From Tamarix chinensis (Eukaryota > Streptophyta > Magnoliopsida > Caryophyllales > Tamaricaceae): a stretch of 64,000 nt of DNA. This document shows, piece after piece, positions 24,352-36,325 of the stretch. Location of the stretch: contig CM060175.1 in the NCBI GenBank assembly GCA_030549775.1, positions 63,911,245 to 63,975,244 on the forward strand, given 5' to 3'. A program made the position numbers and the translations under genes. The notes under the pieces were generated by a model that had not been told where the DNA came from, made no database searches, and saw only the letters and a list, made by a program, of their open reading frames with translations. Each line of letters starts with the position of its first letter. The first letter of the stretch is position 1.

Positions 24352-25203
24352 TCTATATCCGTATCCAAATTTGGTGGGTATTTTATTCTCCTCCATATCC
24401 ATAATTATGTTTATTCATCCATATCCGATTATATATCTATCGGATAAAATATATTAGATTTCGGTTAAAACTCATCAAATTTGAAATAAAATTTAATTAA
24501 TGTTAGAATTATGTGCTTAGATTATTAAAATTTTTCTCTATAAATTATATATATATATATATATATTATACATTTAAATATCTTTTACTACTATTAAGTT
24601 AATATTTTATTATCAATAAATTGACTTTTTGTAGGTGAATTAAACTTTAACAACCATTCTACTTTAAAAAATATTTTATTATCAATATACTAATTTTTAT
24701 CATTAACATATTATTTTTTAGACGTAAATTGATCGTTTACCATTAATAATATTCTACTTTAAAATAGATCTTTTATTGATAAGATATTAATATTTTATTA
24801 AGAATTTATTAATCTTTCTTTATTAGTAAATTAATTTTTCATTCACGAGTTAATAATTTATTATTATTTTAGGATCGTAAATTATGCAACAGGTTCAAAA
24901 GCGCACCGACTTCTATAAAATAAAGCATCAAAAGTAAATTTCAGCAAAGAACCCATAGAAAAAGAAAGGAAATGGCAAATGGCACGAAGGCATTGTAGCT
25001 GCCGCAGATCACAGCCAAGTGAGAGAGGTTTCCTGTTATTTTCCTTAAGTTTAGCTGAGGAAAGTTAACAGGTATATTATTCCTCCACTTTTTCCACAAT
25101 ATTTTCTTTCTTTATAATTTTCCTAACAACCAAACATATAAAAAATATTTTCCTTCTAATTTTTTTTCTTTTCCTTACTGTTTTCCTTAAACCAAATAGA
25201 GCC

Positions 25204-26604
25204 TAATGTTTCGGAAGGCCTTTGCGATTGCAGTTGTACTTACAAGAATGGATGAATGAAGAAAAATAACAGAGACACAGAGAGACAAAGAAAACAAAGG
25301 AGAGTGGAAATGGTAGCTAAGGATCGAGTATAAGATGTTTTAGATAATTTGATGGTGGGATACTCAGTAATAAGTTTTGGATATCGAAAAAAATATATAA
25401 AATTTATTGTATTATATAATAAATAATAAGTTGTATATTAAAAAAAAATTTTTAAAATCTTTGATCAAAAAATATGAAACCAAATTAATTTATATTGATA
25501 TGATCTAATAATTTAAATCAAGTCTTAAATTATATCGTATTTAATTAGTAATTTTAAATTTTAAATAATATTTAAATATTTAATAAAAAATAATAATATA
25601 AATATTAAATATACTTACAATAAATACGATTTTTTAAATTATACAAACACACATATATAATTATATATAATAAAATGTTATGAAAATAAATAATTTTTAG
25701 AATATATATATATATATAGCTTATCGAATAGGTGATTATTTATATTTATATAATTAGATATCTAATTTATTTAATTTTTTATTGACCATACTGATTAATT
25801 GATTAAAAAAAGTCAAATTCATTATTTATATTTTTGCATAAGACCAATCCAAATAACGAATTGATTCATCACATAGTGGATAATGTAAATAACCTTTACG
25901 AGATAAATATTGAAAATTATAATATTATAAACATGGGTATACTCATAATAACGTATCAAATAATAAATGATATAAATACCAAAAAAAATTAAAATAATAT
26001 ATGCAATTTGTATTCTTTCATATATTAGAAAATTTACACATTTAATGAAAAATATTTTAGTGAATTAGTTATTTTATTTCTGAGGTATTGTCATTGCTTA
26101 CTCATCTATTCTCATTCCTACCTTATAAATTTCAAATTTTTATTTCCAATCGCCAAACGGCTTGCAAATACGTTCAATATAGATTAACGGTTCTATAGGA
26201 GCCTTTTCCTCTCCAAACTACCCCCTTTTGTTCATAAAAATGCATTTATAAAATTATTAGAAATTAATTTTTATATATAATCTTATTAATTCTCTTTTAT
26301 TTTTTAGAGGCATCAATTTCTCTAATTTATTAATTTCTCCAAATGACTTAGTTTGTTTTTATGATTACAAAATATGAAAATTTTGATCACGTGAAAATTT
26401 TCTTCTAAAACAATGCAAATCTTTTTAAAATGACAATTATTAATAAATAATACAATTAAAATTTAAAAAGTGTATATATTTGTTTGTAAATGACATCTTT
26501 TTAGATACGTCAAGTATATATTTGTTTCTCCTCTCATATTTCATCATCTTCTTCATCATTTTTAATGTTGCATTCTTCATCGACTACGAACACAAGTTCA
26601 TTAA
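25204..26604. other. AT-rich intergenic DNA
   Basis: No gene, RNA or element boundary is recognised. A (TA)n run lies near 25703-25718. Confidence 0.5.
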
Positions 26605-26739
26605 GGCTTTGTTTAAATGAGGTAATTCTAGAAGGAATTTTTTTTTAAGAGAAAACTTGAATTTTTTTAGGCTAAAAAAGGTTATGAATTCCTTCTCAAA
26701 GTGAAATCACTCCTAAAACTATTCCATCCAAACAACACT
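26605..26739. mobile_element. Tourist-like MITE (135 bp)
   Basis: The ends GGCTTTGTTTAAATG and, in reverse complement, AGTGTTGTTTGGATG form an imperfect TIR of the GTTTGGATG style common to PIF/Harbinger-derived MITEs. They are flanked by TAA trinucleotides at 26602-26604 and 26740-26742. It contains an inverted arrangement of GGAATT/AATTCC internally. It is small and degenerate. Confidence 0.6.
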
Positions 26740-26742
26740 TAA

Positions 26743-27405
26743 GCCTTTGTGGAGCGTTATATATCATCATTTCTTTCAACTGCAACTTTTGTATTTTATG
26801 CAACCATCAACCACCATGAACGAAGAATTTAAAGAATGTTATTACATATGATGCAGAAACTCCAACATTCAAAAAAGGATATTTCATCCATTTCTAAAAG
26901 AAAAACTTTTTAGAGACAAGTATTTATTTCAAAAAATACATTTATATTTAAATTTAAATCCTAATTTATATTTTTACTCTAACTTTTTCTCTTTATTCTC
27001 CTATGCTTTTATTGTTATACCTTTTTTTTATAATGAAAGTTTTTATTAGAATATTAAGATTAAACTTATTTACTCCAAAAAAGATGGGTAAATGATCAAA
27101 AGAACTAGTTTTACAAACAAAAATATTACAATTTTTTCTTCAAATTATAGAAATTTCTTAGATTAGCGACAATCATTGATGATTTGAGCTAAGGTAGTCC
27201 AATAGTTAGCTTCTCTTTGATAAGAACAAAAACTCTTTACAATGCCTTTTCCATTGGAAATTGCCTTTCTTCAAACTCTAGCTTTGTGATTAGAGAAAAA
27301 AGTTTTGAATGAACATAGAGTAGAAAGCTACAACCTATGGAAATTTCTCACTTCTCCAATTGCCTTTAACGTAGGTCAATCACAAACAACTCAAACTTTC
27401 TCTTT

Positions 27406-27448
<43 letters not shown>

Positions 27449-27723
27449 CACACACACACACACCCTTTATAATAACACCACACCTTAATAATAGCAAATT
27501 CTTTTGCAAGAAACTACAATTCTTAAAGTTGACATATCACTTGTCAAACACTAGCTTTAAACCTTCTCTTAAGTGTAAGTGTCTTCCTTTGATCAATCAT
27601 AAATAAAGTTATCAAAAAAAATAAACAACCACAAATTTTTTAAGGAAAGGATGCAACACATGATTTATTACTTGTAAGAAAGTACTTAAAGCATTTGATA
27701 ACCCAAACAATATGATGACCCAT
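26743..27723. other. AT-rich intergenic DNA with a microsatellite
   Basis: No gene is recognised. A (TA)n-(CA)n compound microsatellite occupies about 27413-27464. Confidence 0.5.
27413..27464. repeat. (TA)n(CA)n compound microsatellite
   Basis: About 15 TA copies followed by TACATA and about 8 CA copies. Confidence 0.95.
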
Positions 27724-28290
27724 CACCACCCCAGAAAAAAGGTTTTAATAATGACTTTGAACCATTATTGAATCATACACCATTAAAAATTTAATAACAG
27801 TTCCAAAAACATCATAAAAATCTAAACAATCCATGAAATTTGGGATAAATTTGGGGTTTTAATAACGGTTCCACACAGAAATCATTGTTAAAACCCTAAA
27901 TGTATTATTATATTTTAGGCTTTTTTAATAATAGTTTTAGGAAAATTGTTATTATAACTAGGTTTAATAATGTTAAAACACTAAAAATCCTAACTAAATC
28001 CATATAAAATAATAATTAAAAACCCATAAAATTAATAATTATCATTAAATGCATGATTTAATAATGATTCTCTTCCAAAACTGTTATCAAAACATGCATG
28101 TTAACATTAAATATGCAGTTACATAATAATTAAACCCTAATATACATTTAATGAATATTTAATTCACCTTTCATCAGCGGTTTTACTTAAAATCATTATC
28201 AAAAACACCTAAAATATATTAATACATTATGATTTTAATAACGGTTTAGTCAAGAACCATTATTAGAAAATAATTAATTTTTTTATTATA
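27724..28290 (+). mobile_element. CACTA-element end remnant
   Basis: It begins CACCACCCCAGAAAAAAGG then TTTTAATAATG, matching the terminal design of the complete CACTA element here (reverse complement of its right end: CACTACCACGGAAAGGGG then TTTTAATAACG). Repeats of TTTAATAACGGTTCCA type, pairing with AACC(A/G)TTATTAAAA, continue to about 28270. No second terminus and no genes are seen; it is a truncated derivative of a related family. Confidence 0.65.
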
Positions 28291-31200
28291 AATTCTACAA
28301 TTTTATTCCAGCCCATATACACAATTGTATGTTCGAATATTTACATAATCTATCATATATATTCTTTTTCATCAACAAAATTGTGACCGATTGGCTAGTT
28401 GTCAATGTTGTGTTGTGGAGCCTTGTTAGTTAGCAGGTTCACCACAAGAAATTAGCTAATCATTCTAATGTAGTTGTTCCCACCATTTTCTTACTCTTAT
28501 TGGCATTCAAACTCATGTTGAGAAGTATCACCTTAACCTAGTTAACCTTCTCTTCTTGCATCTTTAACACCACTATTAGGACTTGCATCCTATGATCACC
28601 TTAATTAGGATGTTTGCCTTGCCTTCCATATGACTTTCTTCCATGAACTTTATTGATCGCCCATATCACCCAAGCTAAGACCTCTGTCTTAATGATCCTA
28701 CTGGCCAAAAATAATCATCAATCAAAGGAAGTAGTGGGGATCAAGCTATGAGATTGATACCATATGATGTTGAATTTAAATATGACTATGCTAAAGAATC
28801 TAGCATAATTTTTTTATAAAAAAAAAACTAAGTATAATCGCATTTTTATTCCGCTTCTCTTAAAATTAATAAGTAAAACCAAATGAATCAACATGCTTGG
28901 TAATATAAGAATCTAAGACCCATTATTTGAGTAAAGTAGGGGATGTCAATTAAGAAGGGTAAGCTGTATAGTAATGGTATCTTATGACAAGATTTAAGAA
29001 AGTTTTTACCTCCAAACAATAACTTTTCAACTATTGTTTTTGAAATTTTATTCAACATTTAGTAACATGATTTTATGTATCGGTCTTTAGGAGTTTGGAA
29101 CTGGCCAATAACCGGTTGTGCCAATGAAAATTGGTGAATAGGAAAAAAAATCAATTGATCGGACTAGTAAAAAAATAAGTTAGGAGCCATTTCAATTGAT
29201 GTTCAATCTCTATATATATTATAATTTTTTTACCTAAGATATACCACTAATCCGATCACTAAATTAGAAAACCGATTATGATACTGATTTAATAATCGGT
29301 TTGATTTTCAAAATTATGGGTAAAACATCTACAACAAAATGGTATGTATTATATGCCCGGGGCTTAGCTTTTCCGAAAGATGTGCACAAGTGTTGGACAA
29401 CATGCATTTAGGTTTTTTAAGGCCAGCAAGCGCTTGAATATAATATGACCAAGAGGGAGACTTCAGGTGAATTCTATTTACCAAATTGGTGTAGAAGTCG
29501 GCGTTTTGAATTTATTATATGGTTGGTTGACTTGTAAGTTGGGTAAAGGATCATATACTACTAATACTACCGGTCTTTATTTCTTCTTCATTAGGTCATA
29601 AACCAAAAGAGCAGCACAATTCATAGCCTTCAACATTTTCCGGCAGAAATGATGGTCGGCATGCATATAGAGCGCCAACTTTGAAGGCATATGACTTATA
29701 TATATATATATATAATAACAATAATAATAATAATAAATAAATAAATAAAACTAAACTTCCCGGGTTTGAAGCTTCCCTTTATATCTGATTTGAACGTTCT
29801 CAAATTGACGTATGATATATCCTATTAATTAACTATTTCTTAATTTTATAGCTCCTTCGTCCACAATCTACCTTTCTCTATTAATGCTTTAAAGAGGATG
29901 TTTAATAACTTTGACCGTTAAAATAAATAAACCACTCGGAATTTGCAACGCAATGCTTTCGTTCGGTGAACCGAACTTCATAAATTATCATGAAAGTTAT
30001 ATTTTATTTCCTTTATGGATAGCTTAATAATTTGGCTACCAAGCACCTTCAAATGAATTATTTATTTTCTTTATGCAAAATATAATACTCTTTGGAATTA
30101 TATACGGAATTATATATTTATTCCTTATGAAAGTTCGGCCATCCGTATTGGAAAAAAAAAAATCCTATAAATCTTCTCACTTTTTAATAAACTAATAAAA
30201 TTAGTTCTAAAATTTCACACGTTGACCTTGATTAAAAAATAATAAAAAATTTAATATATAGATAATAGAAAAAAAGTGAGAATAATAATGAAAAATAAAT
30301 TTTAATTATTTTAAAATAAAATTTACGATAAATATTTAATGATAAAATAAATTTTTTTAATGCAACTAATACAAAATATAAAGTATTTATATATTCATGG
30401 AACCAGAGTAAAGTCGTCTTCTTTCGTTCGTTTGGGTCGATAAATTTTGGTCATAATCTCTGTTTGATCCTTTCGTGTTCGTGTTTTTTTCTTTTTTCTT
30501 TAAAAAAAATTGATCGGAAAAGGAAACGCAAACTTTGAGGTAGAAAAATGGACCGACGTTCATTTAAAGGCCAACAACAGTCGGGTCAACACACGTAGAT
30601 CCATGGGAACCGCAAATCACTCTGAAAACAAGTGAGGCAGACGGATGACCACCATGCAAAGTCGTCTCGGCTGTTGATTGCTCATTTGCCTTTTTCCCTT
30701 TACAGCTCTAAATTGAAGGCCTACGCGCGTGCGTAACCACCGCACATATATATGTATAGATAAAGTTACTTGTTTGTTTTTCTACCATCGTTATCTCCTT
30801 CTCCTTTACTTTTTCCTACCATCTTTGTGTCAGAGCATGTCGCCATCCATTAATACCTGGGCCGACACTAAATGGCTTCTCAACAGATCCGGCCCAATTC
30901 CTAGGCCCCCCCTCTAAGATTTAGGTTCTCCACGTATTACTCCGTACTAGAACACATTGTCTCGGTTTACTCCGAAGTGGTCCGGTTAAAAGAAAGGAGG
31001 GCCAGACTTTGAACCCTACAGACGGCTGGGCTCCGCACTTTCTTTTATTGAACTCTTTGGTGAATGGGTGCCGATGGATCTACGGCTAGACAGGGAGCCT
31101 ATAAGTCCGTGGCTATTATTTCTCAAAGACAGCTTTGCTGCATTTGTCACATTGCCTCCCACCTAGAACGGAATTTCACAATATTATTTTAACTCTCAAC

Positions 31201-31535
31201 TCTTCTTCTCTATTTATAGTATGATTGTATTTTTTTTTGTTTTTTTGAGATCCCATAGTATAATTTTGATTGTATTATGGTCGAGTGGTTAATGTATTTT
31301 CTTAGTAAAATTTATTCATGAGGGATTTAATAAATGACATGATAATTTATAAATATATTATTTGATATGTCACCCTAAGATTCCAAATTATATAGAGTCC
31401 AAGCGGCATTTCCGTGTAAAATTAAGTGGCTATGGGTTACCTTTATTTGTTATCATCAAAACAAGTACAAGGGCATTGTTTGATGTTTGATGTCAACAAT
31501 TGCGATGAACAACTTCTTCCACATTTTATAAAAGA
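28291..31535. other. Intergenic DNA, no recognised gene
   Basis: The stretch is mostly AT-rich. A (TA)n plus (AAT)n/(AAAT)n tract lies at about 29697-29747. The part 30550-31150 is less AT-rich and unique-looking but no protein family is recognised; the 62-codon ORF at 30729-30917 lacks features. 'caccacaagaaattagc' at 28441 resembles a CACTA tip, without a partner. Confidence 0.45.
29697..29747. repeat. Compound microsatellite (TA)n, (AAT)n, (AAAT)n
   Basis: Consecutive short-period tracts of three kinds. Confidence 0.9.
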
Positions 31536-31543
31536 TTTGGAAA

Positions 31544-31953
31544 TAGGGATGTAAACGAGACGAGTATACCCATACCCATATCCATACTCGAGTCCATATC
31601 TTCTAATATATTAATATCTGTATCTATTGGATATCCGTTTACCCGTTAATGAATGTTATCTAGCAGATGAACCCATTATCCGACGGATAATCCTATTTAG
31701 AGTTAAGCCAAATGACAATTTTAACCTTAATTTATACTATATTTATTTTACAATTAAAGGTAAAAGGGTAATTATATATCAAGTAAATAGGTACAGATAT
31801 GGATACGAATATGGGTATAGGTATGGACATCCTATACCCGAACCCAACGGGTATTTTTTTTCCATCGTCCATATATGTATATGTATTAGTTTATCTATAT
31901 CTGTTTAAGTATCCGTCGAATTTCAAGTAACATCTGTCCCATTTACATCCTTA
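31544..31953. mobile_element. 410-bp hAT MITE
   Basis: The left end TAGGGATGTAAACGAGAC and the reverse complement of the right end TAAGGATGTAAATGGGAC agree at 15 of 18 positions. It is flanked by the perfect 8-bp duplication TTTGGAAA (31536-31543 and 31954-31961). Subterminal CCCATACCCATATCC-type motifs face inverted GGGTATAGGTATGG copies. The 93-codon ORF spanning most of it is a by-product of these repeats. Confidence 0.93.
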
Positions 31954-31961
31954 TTTGGAAA

Positions 31962-32479
31962 AGGTCATTTATTATTCACTTATCTTATGTATGAGAAAAC
32001 AAAAACAACACTAAACCACCACAAAAGAATAAACCGTCAACCATACCAAATTACCCAATCAAATAAACTAATAATATAACATCTCCACACATGAAGCCAC
32101 CAAAAGCACAAGAAATCCTTAGGTAAACCTAACTCATCATGAACTTTCTCACATAAAAGTGTGATAATAAATGCACATTGCACACCTACGTAAGGGTAGA
32201 TTCTAGTTGACCATGAATCTTCTCACATAAAAGTATGGTGATAAATGCACTTTACACACTCGTGCAAGTGTATGTTTTAGGTAATCCAAACTCACATAAG
32301 AATTTCTCTTTAAGACCAATAGACCTCCATAGGACCCCCCCCAAATATAAAAATAAAAATGAAAGCATCACCAGAGGGGAAAACCCAAACCTGCATGTTG
32401 ACAACCCATTTCATCAATGTTAGAACATATGCGCAAGCACTCTACATGGAATGTTGCTTCAAAGTTAATTAGTTTGATT
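31962..32479. other. Spacer with a degenerate ~75-bp duplication
   Basis: Two imperfect copies containing 'ttctcacataaaagt' and 'ataaatgcac' lie at about 32140-32275. Nothing else is recognised. Confidence 0.5.
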
Positions 32480-32484
32480 AAAAC

Positions 32485-35400
32485 TATAATAACCCAAATT
32501 TTATCTTATCTTAGTCGCAAATAATTAATATCTTAACCTAATTCTAATATAAAAAAATTAATATTTCTACTTTACCCTAATTTCTTAACCCTAAATCTTA
32601 TCCTAATCTTAATCTTTACTTTAGGTTAATAATATTTTCAACCTAAACTAAACCTCAAATGATTGATAATTAATTTTACCATAATTCCCTACTCTAATTT
32701 ATTTTAACTTAATTCCAATTCTAACCTTAAACTTATTTTCTTTTACTCCTTTTTATCATTATCCTTTTCTCCTTCCCACTTCCCTTTTTCTTTTTCTTCC
32801 TTATTTCCTACATGATTCTCTCTTCCTAACCAAATCTCTTTTGACATGCCTACCCACTGAATCTATCTATCCTACATTCATCATACCACCATCAATTTCC
32901 ACATCTTAAGTGATGTTTTTATTGAATTTATTTTCCAAAACACTTCCCCAATCATGTTGAGCCATGACACCCCCCGTCTTCCCTCTTTGTCACTCCTCAC
33001 CATTTATGCAAGCGTAGATGTGTGTGTGTGTACCCCTCCCAAGCTTTGCCTTAGTTAATGACCAACTAACTCCCTCTTCCCTTTCTGCTCTATTTATCGA
33101 TGTCATCTACCATCAACACCCCTCGCCACCACCAACCACCAAACATCACTATTTTCCTATAAAATCAACCACTACTACCACCGCCATCATTCCCTTTCGT
33201 TGTCACCCAACCATTGCCTCCTTTCACCATTTATTTTACCCTTTCTCCATTGTTCTCTATTTGTTTCCATTGAGGCGCCCAATTGTGAGCCCTCACATGA
33301 CCCATGCATGATTTCACGCACAACCAGTGCACTTTGTGCATGGCCATGTGTACCCTGCACACCTTGCCCGTGCTTGTTCCATGATCTTAACTCGTGCATG
33401 TGCTGCATGCCCATTGCCCTTCAACATTCCCTTAACACAACCGTGATTCCTTCCAAGAACACCCTATGCTCCACTATAACAACACTCTAGCACCACTATA
33501 CTTCCACGTAGCCCAAGCTTCTCCACTTTCTTTAGTTATTAGCATTCCCACCCTCCTTTACCTTTAATTTCTCTCATTAAGTTCTAATTATGTTTTTTTT
33601 CTCATTTTTGTAGGTGGTTTTTTTTTTGTGATCTTAGAGGAGATGGGTTAGGTTTGCGTGCTTAGAGACCGATGTTTTTTTTGTAAGGATACATGACATT
33701 GTTAGGGTTTGTATGTGAAACATGTATTTGTATGTGATATCCCATTTGGTAATGATATATGGATAATATTGATTATGATAATGCTATTATATGATATATT
33801 GAAAATGTGAAAGTATATATTTGTGTATATTGTTGGTGGCATGAATTCGGATAAGCGGTGCCTATATTTAATTAGGTTTATGTATTTTATATAAATATTG
33901 GAGGTTGAAATTCATTAATATTAGGACTCATAATGTCTTTGAGAAAATATGAGTGTTTTGGCTAACATAAGGGCATTATGGTCATTTGATGATAATATAG
34001 AAAATTATTATGGCATGATCTTTTTATTTTTTATTTTTTATTTTTTATGGCACTATCAATTATTTCATAAGTAATATGATTAAATAATGGTTGAGTAAGA
34101 CATAAATTACCTAATATGAGATTTTAAGGTTTTTGATAAGATAATAATATTTTGGTCAATAAGGATTAAAAATGAATTTTTGGTGATTTGAAAGGGGGAT
34201 AAACTTTCAATGTGACAAGTATGATTCTTGAAATAATCGGGACATTTATGAACATCATAAGTACAATAAAATGAGAATTTATGCTCATCTTGTGAAATTA
34301 GGGTTTGTTAAAGGAAATATGAACATTTTGCTTAGGAAATACCCCCATAACTATGTGGTTGTGCTTTACATGTTTTTAATTATGTGTTGTGCATATCTAC
34401 CTAATTCCTACATGATGATATTGATGCAAAAAACCTACATAATAAGATGCTAATCACTTAAAGTGAAATATTATGTGAGTTGAACAAAAGGATTAGGTGT
34501 ATGTTAATTGGACAATAATAGCTGATCAAGAGAGTTCTGTCGTGAGAGATGTATTGGTCCGTTCCATCGGATTAAGAATAGTGGGGCCCCAAACTCAATA
34601 TGAGTGGCAATATACTTTTGAGATAAGTATTAATGGATAAGACATTAATCACTTACAACAAAAGATTGCATGAGTGAGGACTAAGGTGTTATGTACGTTC
34701 CATAGGATAGTAATAGTGGCTCAGGATTGTTTTATTCCGAAAGATGTTTTAGAACATTCCACTTATTTAGAAATAGTAGTTAGGAGCATGTTTTCTTGAT
34801 ATATATTGCATCCGTTCCACCAGATAATAGTAGTAGCTTAGGTGTGTTTTATCCTGAGAGATGCTTTAGACCATTATACTGGTTTAAAAATATTAGTTAG
34901 GAGTATGTTACCTTGATATATGTTGGATCTATTCCACTTATTGATAATAGTGGCTAACGTGTATTCTAGCTTGAGAGGGGCTTCAGTCCGATCCATTGGA
35001 TTAAGAATAGTGAGGTCTATGAATTCAAGGTAAATAAAAGTATGAGTCTTTTTACATCTAATAATGAGTTATAAAATCGGTGGTTACCTTGTATCGCTTT
35101 AGTATTAAACTTGCATGTATGCTCTATATCTTTTATACCCTTGATGTGACTATATAGTTGCCTTACTTAATATATAGCATATTGATTATTATTTTTATAG
35201 GTCTTGTTTATTCCTTTGAGTAGATGAACCATTTTTTTTTGTAGTTAGATGAGGACCCTTTAGATGATTTTGCTACATATGATGCCTTATGTGTGGATGA
35301 GTGATTCTTATATATCAGGATTGGGTATAAAGTCATGTTATCTTATGGTTAACTTTAACCTCAATATCTTTTTAGACTCTTGGTTCCATGTGATTCCTTT

Positions 35401-35587
35401 TTGGTTGTATTATGATATTGTACTCAGAGTTTATCTCCAAACTTTAATTATATTTATTAGAGTTTTATTCTCTATTTATCATGTTTTAAGTCTTAACTAC
35501 TTTGCTTGATATTCGACACCCAACTAATTTGATATTTTCCTTCTACTAAAAATAAAATTTTTCAGTAGTAAATTTTGGGGTGTTACA
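32485..35587 (+). mobile_element. Solo LTR of a Tekay/Del-like Ty3-gypsy element (3,103 bp)
   Basis: It starts TATAATAACCC (the first dinucleotide TG apparently mutated to TA) and ends GGGGTGTTACA. It is flanked by the 5-bp duplication AAAAC (32480-32484 and 35588-35592), so it is a complete solo LTR formed by LTR-LTR recombination. Inside are a pyrimidine-rich stretch (about 32750-33560), a 'gcgtgcttagagaccgatg' segment near 33655 shared with the LTR starting near 61588, and about seven degenerate GTTCCACCGG...ATAGTGGC modules at 34550-35020. The 60-97-codon ORFs in it have no recognisable product. Confidence 0.9.
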
Positions 35588-35984
35588 AAAACACATGTGA
35601 GAAATTGGATGGTGAAGATTGTTTCACTTCCATGGCTATTGGACCATACAAACAAATTTAATCAATCATGGTTTTAAGGGTAGTCCATTTTTTTTTGCGA
35701 CCTTATTTATATTCTCTAGATATCTCTAAAAACCATTAATGTAGTTTCGATGCATATCATTGCTTAGTAATGCTCAGAGTCTTAACAATATATCTCATGT
35801 AATCGATTGTGCCATGTGCATTATACAACTAATAACATTTCTATAAATAAATCAAACTTTTTATATGCAAATTATTAAAATTATATTATTTTTATTTTTC
35901 TTTTTTAAAAATAAAAATTATATGAAAATTATTCTAAGATTTTTCTTTATAAATATACACCAATATTTTTATACTATTGATTTA

Positions 35985-36325
35985 AATAATTTTTAACAAT
36001 TATGCAATCTATTTTCAACAACAGGTGTAATAAAATTCACAATTGTTATTGATTATTCAAAAACTATACAATAACTTTTCAACAATTATTCTAATAAATG
36101 TTCACCATTGTCGTGTTAATTTTTAGCAACTATGTCATGATATTTCACCAACTATATGATGATATTTCTTCAATTGCTTAATGATCTTGTGCTAATTATT
36201 TGTGATGACCTTTTACTCATTTTATGTGATTTCATAATCTTGTGTTTACTGTATATATTAATCTTTCACCAATCGTGTGTGATTGTATTTGGCCACTTGT
36301 ACGATGATCTTTCACTATACATTGG
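35985..36325 (+). repeat. Degenerate ~23-26-bp repeats (TTTCACCAAnT..GATGAT type)
   Basis: Successive phrases such as 'tttcaccaactatatgatga', 'tttcttcaattgcttaatga' and 'tttcaccaatcgtgtgtgat' recur at 23-30 bp spacing. They resemble a subterminal repeat region of a DNA transposon, but no termini were found. Confidence 0.5.

Larger units (their letters stand above)
23021..25203. mobile_element. TIR DNA transposon (Harbinger/hAT-like, non-autonomous) with nested MITE
   Basis: The left end GATTCTGTTTGGTTCGAAG (from 23021) and the reverse complement of the right end, GGCTCTATTTGGTTTAAGG (to 25203), form a TIR with about 14 of 19 matches. Both ends continue with GGAAAG/GGAAAA-rich subterminal sequence. 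Flanks are TTA on the left and TAA on the right, so no clean duplication is proven. There are no coding features. A hAT MITE (23454-24351) is nested inside; without it the element is about 1.28 kb. Superfamily is uncertain. Confidence 0.6.

Noticed and set aside
28441..28457. CACCACAAGAAATTAGC resembling a CACTA terminus
   Set aside because: No partner terminus, no subterminal repeats beside it and no duplication found.
33018..33490. Short ORFs in the solo LTR
   Set aside because: Pyrimidine-rich LTR interior; no family recognised and overlapping frames on both strands.
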